Of a stretch of 12,485 nt of DNA, positions 5,503-12,485 are shown piece after piece; position 1 is the stretch's first letter, and every line of letters begins with the position of its first letter. The translations under genes were made by a program, and so were the position numbers. The stretch is from contig CADBKS010000072.1 of the NCBI GenBank assembly GCA_902795255.1, positions 1 through 12,485 on the forward strand, given 5' to 3'. This DNA is from an uncultured Chloroflexota bacterium (GTDB lineage Bacteria; Chloroflexota; Anaerolineae; Anaerolineales; Anaerolineaceae). The notes under the pieces are model-generated. The model did no database searches. It was not told the DNA's origin and saw only the letters and a program-made list of their open reading frames with translations.

Positions 5503-7578
5503 ATGCATTCGAAACGAAAGACAACAGAAATGAAGCCGGAAGGGACGGCAGTATACCGTATTTCTGTCATTTTGATCACAGCGCTGCTGATTTTGCTTTT
5601 CAGCGCGGCTGCGGTTTTTTCGCAGACCTCCGGCAGCGCCATCCAGATCTCGGTCCCTTACAGCGGAGTCGGGAAAGCGCAGCAGTTCATTACGGTCGAT
5701 TATGCCGACGAATGGTTTTTACAGCCGGATCATGAATATAATCACAAACTGATGCAGCTGTCATTCGGGCTTGCCGCGGCAGGGTTCCGGGATAAACATC
5801 ACCGGCTTTCCGAAAAAGACGCGAATATTCTCAAGTTCTACAGCCGGGCCGGTTTCTCCCGGGTCCACACAGACGACTTCGACCGGGAAACATCGGCCGA
5901 TACGATCGCATCGGCGATCGCCAGTAAAAAAATCGGGGATGCCACCGTTATCGCGGTCTCCGTATCCGGCAACAATTATCAGAATGAATGGCTTTCCAAC
6001 CTGACACTGGGCAGCGAGGAAAGAGCCCGCGGTTTTGACACCGCAGCCGAAAAGGTTTTCGACCGGATCCGGGAATACATCAGCGCGAACGGCCTGAGCG
6101 GGGAACTCCGGCTCTGGGTCTCCGGATACAGCCGGGCAGCTGCCGTTTCCAATATTCTGGCAGCTGACGCTACAGACAGCGGCCTGTTTGCTGCGGTCTA
6201 CGGATATACGATCGCCACACCGCGTACCACCAAAGATGAAGACGCAGCCCGTTTTAATAACATTTTCAACGTCATCAATCCGTTCGATCCGGTCCCGATG
6301 GTGCCGTTTCCGGAATGGGGTTACGTCCGTTACGGAAAAGATCTGTTTCTCCCGTCCCGGGAAACCGACAGCAGCTACGCGGTAAAAAAGACCCGTGTGG
6401 ATGAGCTCTGCATGGAAGCCAAAGGGCACACACTGCACTATAACCCGGAGATCAATGCCCAGATCCATACGATCCTCGATTATTCGCTTTTCTATATAAA
6501 CTCATCCAACTCATACAAAGATACCTTCCAGAACGGTTTTCTCGCTATATGTCAAAGCCGGGATTTTCATAAACTCGTGGAAAGCATCTCCAAACGGATC
6601 CTCAGTCTGCCGGAGATCACAGAATATCAGTTCAATGAATTTCTGAGTATGCTGGATTACCTGCTTCAGATCACGTACACAAATTTCCGCGTGCATGTTC
6701 TGCATATCGGGAAATCAGACTGGGACCCGACACGCTCCATCAAAGAAAACGTGATGCACGAACACTTCGACGAGTCGTACCGGTTCTGGCTGTTTTCCTC
6801 TGATAACCCGGATGAGATTTTCGCAAATGACCCGAGATACGCCCATTTTACCGTTCTCGGGGACGTCGACATCATGATTTATGATCAGGACGGGAACTTT
6901 GTTGAGGAAATCAAAAGCGACGGCACCATCTCATATGAACCCGACGGGGAACTGCTCGCTGATGCAGGTCTGAGCTCTGCCAAAATTTTCGCGGTCCGGC
7001 AGGATGAGCAGGCACTGATCGTGCTGCCAAGAGATCAGGAGTTTCTGATCCTCATTAAATCGCTCAAAGACCAGGAGCTCCGCACCGCCTATGTTGATTA
7101 CTCTGCAAAGAGCATCCGCGGCGATGTTCAGCATATTCTTTCCGAAAAACTGGCTGAAGGAGAGTATACGGTCGGCATATTGGGAAACGATGTTATCGAT
7201 GATTACACGGATGAGGAATTGCTGCAATATGGTTTCACCGTGATCGAGCCATGGAGCCGGGACATCGTTTATTCTCCGTCAGCCGTCATGCGCCTTGAGA
7301 ACACAGGCATATTTCATCCGACAGTCCGGTTTTTTCTGACGATGGTCATCCTCATCCTGCTTCTGCTGCTCTATCTGGTCATCATGAGCAGTATCGGCAC
7401 CGGCAGCCTGATCAAAAAGGGCGTAAAAAAGATCCGGAACCGCAGAGCCAGAAGTAAAGATGCAGAAGCCTGTCAGGCAGAAGTTCTGACAGATCCGGAA
7501 GCCCAACCGGAAGAGATCCGGCCGGACACGGCCGCCGGCACAGAAGAGACCCTGCCGGATCCAGGAGAAAACAAATGA
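5503..7578 (+). CDS. Membrane-anchored class 3 lipase-like serine hydrolase
   Basis: The protein has 691 residues. It has an N-terminal hydrophobic helix (about 18-40; signal anchor or signal peptide), then a large extracytoplasmic region and a second helix near the C-terminus (about 607-629). The tail of about 60 residues is basic, then acidic and proline-rich. Residues of about 60-330 resemble the lipase class 3 / alpha-beta hydrolase fold. The nucleophile elbow LWVSGYSRAAAV puts Ser210 in a G-x-S-x-A form rather than G-x-S-x-G. The IATPRTT strand (about 237-243) and NPFDPVPMVP (Asp262) match the usual TFGSPR and catalytic-Asp strands. His309 or His312 could complete the triad. Residues 350-600 are not recognised. 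The substrate is unknown. The stop codon overlaps the start of the binding-protein gene (ATGA), so the two are probably translated together. Confidence 0.8.
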   Translation: MHSKRKTTEMKPEGTAVYRISVILITALLILLFSAAAVFSQTSGSAIQISVPYSGVGKAQQFITVDYADEWFLQPDHEYNHKLMQLSFGLAAAGFRDKHHRLSEKDANILKFYSRAGFSRVHTDDFDRETSADTIASAIASKKIGDATVIAVSVSGNNYQNEWLSNLTLGSEERARGFDTAAEKVFDRIREYISANGLSGELRLWVSGYSRAAAVSNILAADATDSGLFAAVYGYTIATPRTTKDEDAARFNNIFNVINPFDPVPMVPFPEWGYVRYGKDLFLPSRETDSSYAVKKTRVDELCMEAKGHTLHYNPEINAQIHTILDYSLFYINSSNSYKDTFQNGFLAICQSRDFHKLVESISKRILSLPEITEYQFNEFLSMLDYLLQITYTNFRVHVLHIGKSDWDPTRSIKENVMHEHFDESYRFWLFSSDNPDEIFANDPRYAHFTVLGDVDIMIYDQDGNFVEEIKSDGTISYEPDGELLADAGLSSAKIFAVRQDEQALIVLPRDQEFLILIKSLKDQELRTAYVDYSAKSIRGDVQHILSEKLAEGEYTVGILGNDVIDDYTDEELLQYGFTVIEPWSRDIVYSPSAVMRLENTGIFHPTVRFFLTMVILILLLLLYLVIMSSIGTGSLIKKGVKKIRNRRARSKDAEACQAEVLTDPEAQPEEIRPDTAAGTEETLPDPGENK

Positions 7579-8597
7579 AAAAGATCTTCTTTGTCCTGTT
7601 CTTTCTTATTTTTGCGGTATGCCTTACCCTGCCCCCAACGGACGCGCTCGCGGATGATCTGACCGAAGTCCGGCAGAGCGGGGAACTGCGTTTCGGCGTC
7701 TCACCGGACTATATCCCGTTCGTCTTTTACGACCGGAACGGTCAGCTCACCGGGATCGATGTGGCACTGATGGAAGAGATCGGGCGCCGGATGCAGCTGA
7801 AAGTCACAACAGTCAATATCGCTTTTGACGGCATCACGGATTCCCTGAATTACGGACAGATCGATGTGATCGGCGGAGCACTTTCAAAGACCGATGAACG
7901 AAGTGAGATCATCGACTTCACCTCTGTCTATTACACCGGTGACGCGAAATTCATCGGGCTCAGCACCCTGAACCTCCCGCAGACTTTCAATTACGGAAGT
8001 CTGCAGGGGCTGAAGATCGGAGCTGAAAAAGGCACCAGCTTCGACCAGTGGATCAAAACCAACCTGGTCAGCCCCGGATATGTTGAAATGAAGAACGTAT
8101 TCGTTTTCTCATCCGCAGCCGAAGAGATCAAGGCGCTTGACCGGGGGACCGTTGACCTCGTGCTGATCGATCAGGATATTTATGAAGAACTGTACCGCCC
8201 GACCGGGAAATACAAGATCTTTTACGAAGGTTTTACGAAAGAGAATTACGCATTCGGCACAAGGAAGAATTCTTCACTGACCGGAGTGATCAACGGGCAC
8301 CTGAAAGACATGCTCAAAGACGGGACCGCCCAGCAGATCGCGAACCGCTTCTTCAGAATGGATTTTACGGAAGCGGAACCCACTGCCGCACGGAGCAGCC
8401 AGCTGCCCACACCGACCGCACCGGCCGTTCCGGTCCAATACACCGCGCCCGCATATCCGACACAGGCACCGCTTCCCGCGGGGACCGATTATATGACATT
8501 TGTTTCCGATGTCACGATCACGGACGGGCACCAGGTTCGCCCCAATGAAAAATTCCGAAAAACCTGGCTGGTCAAAAATACCGGGAACACGACCTAG
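7575..8597 (+). CDS. Extracellular solute-binding protein (family 3), cut short by an in-frame amber codon
   Basis: A signal peptide (about 1-26, probable cleavage after ALA) precedes a family 3 solute-binding domain (about 31-263). Hallmarks are LRFGVSPDYIPFVF, GIDVALMEEIGRR and the hinge region SKTDERSEIIDFTSVYYTG; Thr106 and Arg109 stand where amino-acid binders hold the ligand carboxylate. VDLVLID (Asp199) stands where they hold the amino group, so a polar amino acid is a reasonable ligand guess. A Pro/Thr/Ala linker (about 265-304) leads into an NBR1-type Ig-like domain interrupted by TAG at codon 341 (8595-8597). AGGAG lies 7 bases before the ATG, which overlaps the previous stop. No permease or ATPase gene is adjacent. 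The binding domain itself is complete, so the short product might still be secreted and functional. Confidence 0.88.
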   Translation: MKKIFFVLFFLIFAVCLTLPPTDALADDLTEVRQSGELRFGVSPDYIPFVFYDRNGQLTGIDVALMEEIGRRMQLKVTTVNIAFDGITDSLNYGQIDVIGGALSKTDERSEIIDFTSVYYTGDAKFIGLSTLNLPQTFNYGSLQGLKIGAEKGTSFDQWIKTNLVSPGYVEMKNVFVFSSAAEEIKALDRGTVDLVLIDQDIYEELYRPTGKYKIFYEGFTKENYAFGTRKNSSLTGVINGHLKDMLKDGTAQQIANRFFRMDFTEAEPTAARSSQLPTPTAPAVPVQYTAPAYPTQAPLPAGTDYMTFVSDVTITDGHQVRPNEKFRKTWLVKNTGNTT

Positions 8598-8816
8598 ACC
8601 CCGGCTTATACCTTTATGTATGTATCCGGGGACAAAATGAACGGACAAACGATCAATATTCCGAGGAACGTAGCTCCGGGACAGACCGTGCGCCTGTCTG
8701 TCGACCTGACCGCTCCGCGGGATAAAGGCACCTACCGCGGATACTGGCAGATGTGTTCCCCGTACGGGCGGAAATTCGGGGAAACGATCTGGGTCAAAGT
8801 CCGTGTAAGGCCGTAA
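8598..8816 (+). pseudogene. Cut-off C-terminal half of the binding protein's NBR1-like Ig domain
   Basis: Beyond the amber codon the same reading frame continues for 72 residues to a TAA at 8814-8816. It completes the Ig-like domain: TPAYTFMYVSGDKMNG, then PRNVAPGQTVRLSVDLTAP, GTYRGYWQM and TIWVKVRV, all signature strands of the NBR1-type domain. Family members normally have Trp just after the NTGNTT turn, exactly where TAG stands. One change (TGG to TAG) therefore accounts for the split. No ribosome site precedes the internal ATGs, so independent translation is unlikely. Readthrough is possible but untested. Confidence 0.85.
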
Positions 8817-8871
8817 AGGGCGGAAATTTCTTCCGAAAACCGCCGCTGCACCACAATATAACTGAATTGCC

Positions 8872-9072
8872 ATGAATACAGAAAACTAACCCGCAAAAAA
8901 CAAACTGAGCCCTTATCTGCCGGCCCGCGGCGCGTGAGCGCTGGCACTGATCCTCACCAGCCTGATCGGCAACACCACAGCCCTCAGCCGCCTTTTTTAC
9001 GCGCTGGCCAAAGATGAGATCCTGCCCGAAGGATTCGCGGAACTGAACAAAAAACATATTCCGGCACAAGCC
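8872..9072 (+). pseudogene. Broken 5' part of an APC permease-GGDEF gene
   Basis: One continuous frame starts at ATG 8872 and runs into the GGDEF-containing gene. It reads MNTEN, TAA (8887-8889), PAKNKLSPYLPARGA, TGA (8935-8937), then ALALILTSLIGNTTALSRLFYALAKD. The first part matches the usual cytoplasmic N-terminus of an APC-family permease (KLSPYL...GAWALA), so TGA probably replaces Trp. The part after ALAL belongs much further into such permeases, around the conserved S-R-x-x-Y-A-L-A-K-D loop. Roughly the first half of the transporter is therefore missing by an internal deletion. No ATG, GTG or TTG lies in frame between the TGA and 9073. Confidence 0.75.
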
Positions 9073-10212
9073 GTGAACCTGATCGCGCTGCTTTCGATTC
9101 CCGTACCGTTTCTCGGCCGGACCGCGATCGGCTGGATCGTGGATGTGACGACGATCGGCGCTACGATCATTTACGGATTTGTCTGTGCGGGCACCCTGAA
9201 AACCGCAAAAGACAGCGGAGACCTGAGCGAAATATGGACCGGACGGATCGGACTGGTCATCATGGCCGCGGTCGGAGCGTATCTGCTTCTGCCGAACCTT
9301 TTTTCCGCGGGCTCAATGGAAAAGGAATCATACTTTATCTTCGCCGTATGGGAGATCCTGGGGTTCATTTTCTTCCGCAATATTCTCAGCCGCGACCATG
9401 CGAAGCGCTTCGGGAAATCCGTCATTGTCTGGATCGCGCTGCTCTCCCTGATCCTTTTTATCGCCCTGATCTGGATGAGCCAGTCCGTAATGTCCTCGAC
9501 CCAACAGGCCATGGCCGGCATTCAGAAATATTTTCGGGAGGCCGGAACCGGTACGGGCGGAGAGAACTATATCACCGGGCAGATGGATGCGCTGCAGCGA
9601 ACAAACACCCGGACCATGCTTTCCGTGACAGGACTTTTCACGGTCGCGCTCATCGTCCTGATGACCAACTACGCCTATATTATCAAACGGGCCAGGGAAA
9701 GCGAAGAAGGGCTCGAAGCGGCGCAGACACTTGCCAATACAGACCCGCTCACCGGTGTCAAAAGCAAACACGCTTTTAACCTGACGGAAGAAACACTTAA
9801 CAGGACGATCGCCTCCGGAAAAGCGGAGAATTTCTCAATTGTCGTCTGCGACGTCAACGGGCTCAAATATATCAATGATACATACGGGCACAAAGCCGGC
9901 GACGAACATATCCGAAAAGCAAGCCGGCTGATCTGTGACCTGTTCCGGCACAGTCCGGTCTTCCGAATCGGGGGAGATGAGTTTGTCGTTCTTCTGACCG
10001 AACGGGATCATGAAAACCGGCAGGAACTGCTGGAAGAACTGCACGAACAGTCCCGGACCGCAATATCATCCGGCGGAGTCGTCATCGCCGCGGGACTGGC
10101 TGATTTCAGCCGGGAACAGGACAGCAGCGTCCATGATGTCTTTGAAAGGGCTGACCGGCTGATGTACCGGGACAAACAGCAGCTGAAGGAACGCGGCGCA
10201 CGCACAAGATAA
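9073..10212 (+). CDS. Truncated APC permease fused to a GGDEF diguanylate cyclase domain
   Basis: From the first available in-frame start (GTG 9073) the product has 379 residues. Residues 1-135 continue the permease: IPVPFLGRTAIGWIVDVTTIGATIIYGF and further helices, typical of the C-terminal half of APC amino acid transporters. A loop of about 45 residues and one more helix (about 183-203) follow. Next is a short helical connector and a complete GGDEF domain (about 216-375) with DPLTG, VVCDVNGLKYIND (Asp260) and an intact GGDEF at 300-304. The inhibitory I-site position reads RHSP instead of RxxD, so product feedback is probably absent. The ancestral protein presumably made cyclic di-GMP in response to amino acid binding or transport; this is inference from its architecture. 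With its first half deleted, two upstream nonsense codons and no ribosome site at 9073, it is probably a decaying pseudogene. Confidence 0.8.
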   Translation: MNLIALLSIPVPFLGRTAIGWIVDVTTIGATIIYGFVCAGTLKTAKDSGDLSEIWTGRIGLVIMAAVGAYLLLPNLFSAGSMEKESYFIFAVWEILGFIFFRNILSRDHAKRFGKSVIVWIALLSLILFIALIWMSQSVMSSTQQAMAGIQKYFREAGTGTGGENYITGQMDALQRTNTRTMLSVTGLFTVALIVLMTNYAYIIKRARESEEGLEAAQTLANTDPLTGVKSKHAFNLTEETLNRTIASGKAENFSIVVCDVNGLKYINDTYGHKAGDEHIRKASRLICDLFRHSPVFRIGGDEFVVLLTERDHENRQELLEELHEQSRTAISSGGVVIAAGLADFSREQDSSVHDVFERADRLMYRDKQQLKERGARTR

Positions 10213-10243
10213 CTGCCATTCACAGTTCCGGAACCGGTTCCAT

Positions 10244-10283
10244 AAAACAGATCCCGCCTGCATTTACAGGCGGGATCTGTTTT
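10244..10283. terminator. Bidirectional terminator between convergent genes
   Basis: A perfect 17-bp stem (AAAACAGATCCCGCCTG with its complement) has a 6-base loop CATTTA. The stem has T-rich 3' ends on both strands, so it can stop transcription from the GGDEF gene on the plus strand and from the YhfC-like gene on the minus strand. Confidence 0.9.
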
Positions 10284-10309
10284 CATAACGATCCGGACCG
10301 GCAGGGATC

Positions 10310-10607
10310 TTACGAATCCATCCGCTTATAGACCACCGAAGCGATCCCGAAAATGATGAGCGCCCCCGCGAATACCGCAGCTTCGGTCAATGGCATGGAG
10401 CCCAGTATACCGGTCTGGTACAGTCCCACAGGAAAATCAGCCAGCGCGTGCAGAAAAACAGCAATCGGGAAAAAATACATCTTCCCGGGCCGGTTCACCG
10501 CATAAAACACGAGCACCGACAGGCCGATATGGGTGCGCGCGACGAAAAAAACGAACGGAACGCCGGTGGAGGGGTCCCCGATCTGGATAAACCAGATCGT
10601 CCAGTAC
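10310..10607 (-). CDS. YhfC-like intramembrane protease family protein, C-terminal part only
   Basis: About 99 residues of a polytopic membrane protein are left. They include THIGLSVLVFYAV, then FLHALADFPVGLYQTG, which resemble the C-terminal helices of the YhfC family (putative glutamic-type intramembrane proteases). The stop is at 10310-10312 and the gene converges on the GGDEF gene across a strong terminator. The GTG at about 10607-10609 is the first possible start but is not a real gene start. The family's N-terminal half, including the helix with conserved Glu residues, is missing. Just upstream the sequence changes composition and turns into another organism's coding frame, so the truncation is best explained by the junction rather than biological decay. 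The family call is from memory of motifs and is moderate. Confidence 0.65.
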
Positions 10608-10612
10608 ACCTA
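10590..10612. other. Composition break: probable chimeric contig junction
   Basis: To the left, GC-rich minus-strand coding for a YhfC-like protein stops abruptly. To the right, more AT-rich plus-strand coding starts in mid-protein. The stretch ATCGTCCAGTACAC reads sensibly in both frames, so the exact join cannot be placed better than about 20 bases. No transposase, target duplication or tRNA lies at the site. Confidence 0.75.
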
Positions 10613-12170
10613 CAATCCCATGTTCGGTACATTAAACATTCCTGTAGGCATCCAGTCCAACGTCCTCGTTGCATACTATGGTGTGCCTTTCAAGGATGTT
10701 GAGTTCCCAACAGACGACGACCAGAACTATGTACGTAAGTCTGAAGTCCTCACTGCTCAGGATATGGCCATGATTAATGGTGTTGAAATCTTTGAAGCAC
10801 CTGCCAACCTTCCCCTCTTGAATGAGAACGGCAGTGCAGGTAAGATTTACATGACCATCAACCCCAACACTGTTGACTTCACAAGACTCCAGCCCACAAT
10901 CGTCAACACTCTGGATGAAGAATCATTCATTAAGCTTTCACCAATCAGAAAGTGCAATGAGAAACTGCAGTTTGGTTACACTCGTGCAGACAATGGCTTC
11001 TATGTTGCAGATGCAACCGTAACTCCTCGCACTGTCATGGAGGAAGACAATGGCCTTGCTCTCACCAGAGAGGATATCACAGCCCTGTATCACGATGTAC
11101 AAGAACAAATCATGGGTCTTGCCAACAACTTCAACACTCCTGGCAAGCAAACTGATTTAGGCAAACTTGCTACCGACATCTATCAAGTGATTCGCAACAT
11201 GAAGGTTGATAGAAATGGTCTGAAAGTCACTTACACCACTCAGGAAAAGAATCCTGACGGAAGCTATTCAGATAAGGAACACTCCGTATACTCTGAATAC
11301 AACCTGGCTGCCACATTCTTCAAGCCTCTCAACCTGGCTTGGGGCAAGGACTTCAACTATTCAACAATGCCTGGCTACGAATTCTTCGATGATTATCTGA
11401 ATCGTTTTGCAAGCACATTGAAGAATCATGTGGATGTTATCTACAATGATGCTATTAACATTGGAGCTATCCAGAACCTCATCGGTAACCTCCAGATTGA
11501 CGAAATCGCATATGTTGGAGAGGCGAATGCCCTCATCAGCAACTTCGAAGCAAGAGTATCACACATCGTACTGAACGGCGTTGACTATCGTATAATGGTT
11601 CCTGCAGCAGGTGGATTTGATGTTAAGTTCAACAAGAACCTGAAAGCTAATGGTGCAGCTATGTCAATTCCCGCTGCAATTGCATACGATGAGGAACACG
11701 TTACCCTCGAAAGAGCAGCCATTGTGATTGGTGGTGATATTGTTACTGGTATGAACGCAACTCTTGTTGTTCCTGCAAAGGGTGTTGAAGACGGCGTTGT
11801 CGCTGCTTATGCAACTCTGAAGCTGGATAACATGTCAGCAACTGTGACCTCGACTCCTGATGTAATTAACATTACTACGGCTGATGGCACATACACCATT
11901 GCTAACCTTGCTGGTACATCTATTAACACGACTGGTTGCACGCCAAGACTTATTCTCAGTAATGTAGTAGGTACCGGTGGCACGCTTAGTCTCCCCGTAG
12001 CATTGGAGATTTCAAGCAACATCCGCAGCTTGCTCGAACGTCAGGGCATAACACTCAATAATGTAGTCGCTGAATTGAATGCTATGCTGAATAACATCAA
12101 CAGCTACCATGGTGCTATCAATGGTTGGATTGACCAAGGCTTTGATGAATTCCTCAGGAAATATCTGGAT
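10599..12170 (+). CDS. Bacteroidales-like surface protein fragment (internal part)
   Basis: About 524 codons are open, with neither a real start nor a real stop inside the segment. Phrases such as NPMFGTLNIPVGIQSN, KIYMTINPNTVDFTRLQP, KLQFGYTRADNGFYVADA and INGWIDQGFDEFLRKYLD resemble, from memory, large Prevotella/Bacteroides lipoproteins of unknown function that follow a CKDYDDD-type lipoprotein start. Codon use is far richer in A/T-ending codons than anything at 1-10,600. The frame stays open through both joins only by chance: the codons before about 10,599 are antisense to the YhfC-like gene, and those after about 12,170 lie in another fragment. Function is unknown; probable location is the cell surface. 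Confidence 0.6.
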
Positions 12171-12175
12171 TCTCA
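12140..12175. other. Second composition break near the right edge
   Basis: The Bacteroidales-like frame loses its character after FLRKYLD (ending near 12,170). The opposite strand carries a different open frame that ends at 12,154. The two overlap by about 17 bases, which may be microhomology at a join. Confidence 0.55.
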
Positions 12176-12485
12176 GAAATGCCATCTGGCGATAAGCCTT
12201 CAAATCCTGGAATACCAGCATCAACTGCGGTTTGACCCGCACTTAACGCCTGTTCGCTATCAATCGCGAAGAGCGCTAATTTAATCTGTTCGTCACTCGC
12301 TTCACTTTCATGCGTAACACCAAACAAATCATAAAGCTTTTCCTTCATGTCAGCTTCGCCATAGTGATCGCCGCGTTCCTGCTTGTCTTGGTCACCCCAA
12401 CCACCTTCGGCGAAGTAATTATCATAATTGCCATAAGACAAATATTCACCGACTTCATCACTCTCAACACCGTGAGCACCTTTGC
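12154..12485 (-). CDS. Unidentified acidic protein, C-terminal fragment (runs off the right edge)
   Basis: This minus-strand frame is open from the window edge to a TGA at 12154-12156, about 110 codons. It contains YLSYGNYDNYFAEGGWGDQD, ERGDHYGEADMKEKLYDLFG and LALFAIDSEQALSAGQTAVD. It is rich in Asp, Glu and Gly, with no membrane segment and no family I recognise. Codon use (many GAA, GAT, GGT and GCG) differs from both the Anaerolineae-like part and the Bacteroidales-like segment, so it may come from a third source. The stop lies within the suspected join, so the natural C-terminus is uncertain. Confidence 0.5.
   Translation of the reverse strand, partial: KGAHGVESDEVGEYLSYGNYDNYFAEGGWGDQDKQERGDHYGEADMKEKLYDLFGVTHESEASDEQIKLALFAIDSEQALSAGQTAVDAGIPGFEGLSPDGISENPDIS

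Noticed and set aside
4773..5642. Minus-strand open frame of 289 codons opposite the 4Fe-4S gene
   Set aside because: The plus strand encodes unmistakable ferredoxin motifs; the antisense product has no recognisable fold.
5761..6468. Minus-strand open frame of 235 codons opposite the lipase-like gene
   Set aside because: It is a shadow of the lipase-like frame with no ribosome site or motif.
8819..8844. Hairpin GGCGG...CCGCC just after the binding-protein stop as a terminator
   Set aside because: The stem is only five base pairs with a long interior and no T tract follows.
10533..12284. A single 583-residue plus-strand protein
   Set aside because: Its first ~22 codons are antisense to the YhfC-like gene and its last ~38 lie in a different fragment; only the middle part has consistent codon use and protein character.

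Overview
The window looks like one fragment of an anaerobic gut or rumen Chloroflexota genome (Anaerolineae-like), joined at its right end to DNA of different origin. The Anaerolineae assignment is an inference. It rests on two extracytoplasmic protein types that are common in that class: an NBR1-type Ig-like domain behind a Pro/Thr linker, and a two-helix membrane protein with a TPTPTQT linker and a Cys-bracketed beta domain. Positions 1 to about 10,600 have uniform GC-rich codon use. Positions of about 10,600-12,170 are visibly more AT-rich and encode a Bacteroidales-like protein. The last ~315 bases carry a third coding style on the opposite strand. The simplest reading is a chimeric metagenomic contig end.

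Layout. On the minus strand, 1-2302 holds a three-gene set: a stand-alone STAS anti-sigma-factor antagonist, a STAS domain fused to an APH-like kinase fold, and the N-terminus of a membrane sensor that runs off the left edge. This resembles a partner-switching module with an unconventional kinase. An AT-rich dyad lies upstream of it. A divergent tRNA-Thr(CGT) follows, with its own promoter and terminator. On the plus strand, 2891-5378 holds a PHP-family phosphoesterase that may be translated from a leaderless mRNA, the two-helix membrane protein, a tiny CXXC protein of the CD1871A type, and an overlapping polytopic 4Fe-4S protein.

A second plus-strand unit (5503-8816) pairs a large membrane-anchored lipase-like protein with a translationally coupled periplasmic amino-acid-type binding protein. 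An in-frame amber codon cuts that protein's C-terminal NBR1-like Ig domain at a position where the family normally has Trp. Next comes a broken gene (8872-10212) that once joined an APC-family amino acid permease to a GGDEF diguanylate cyclase domain. It keeps its N-terminal tag with two nonsense codons, lacks the first half of the permease, and has an intact GGDEF domain. A perfect 17-bp hairpin terminator separates it from a convergent, truncated YhfC-like membrane protein gene that ends at the first chimeric junction.

The observations most worth following are the STAS-kinase module, the permease-GGDEF fusion and its decay, the cluster of three nonsense codons within 343 bases, and the two composition breaks at the right end. 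I found no CRISPR array, insertion sequence, rRNA or phage module.
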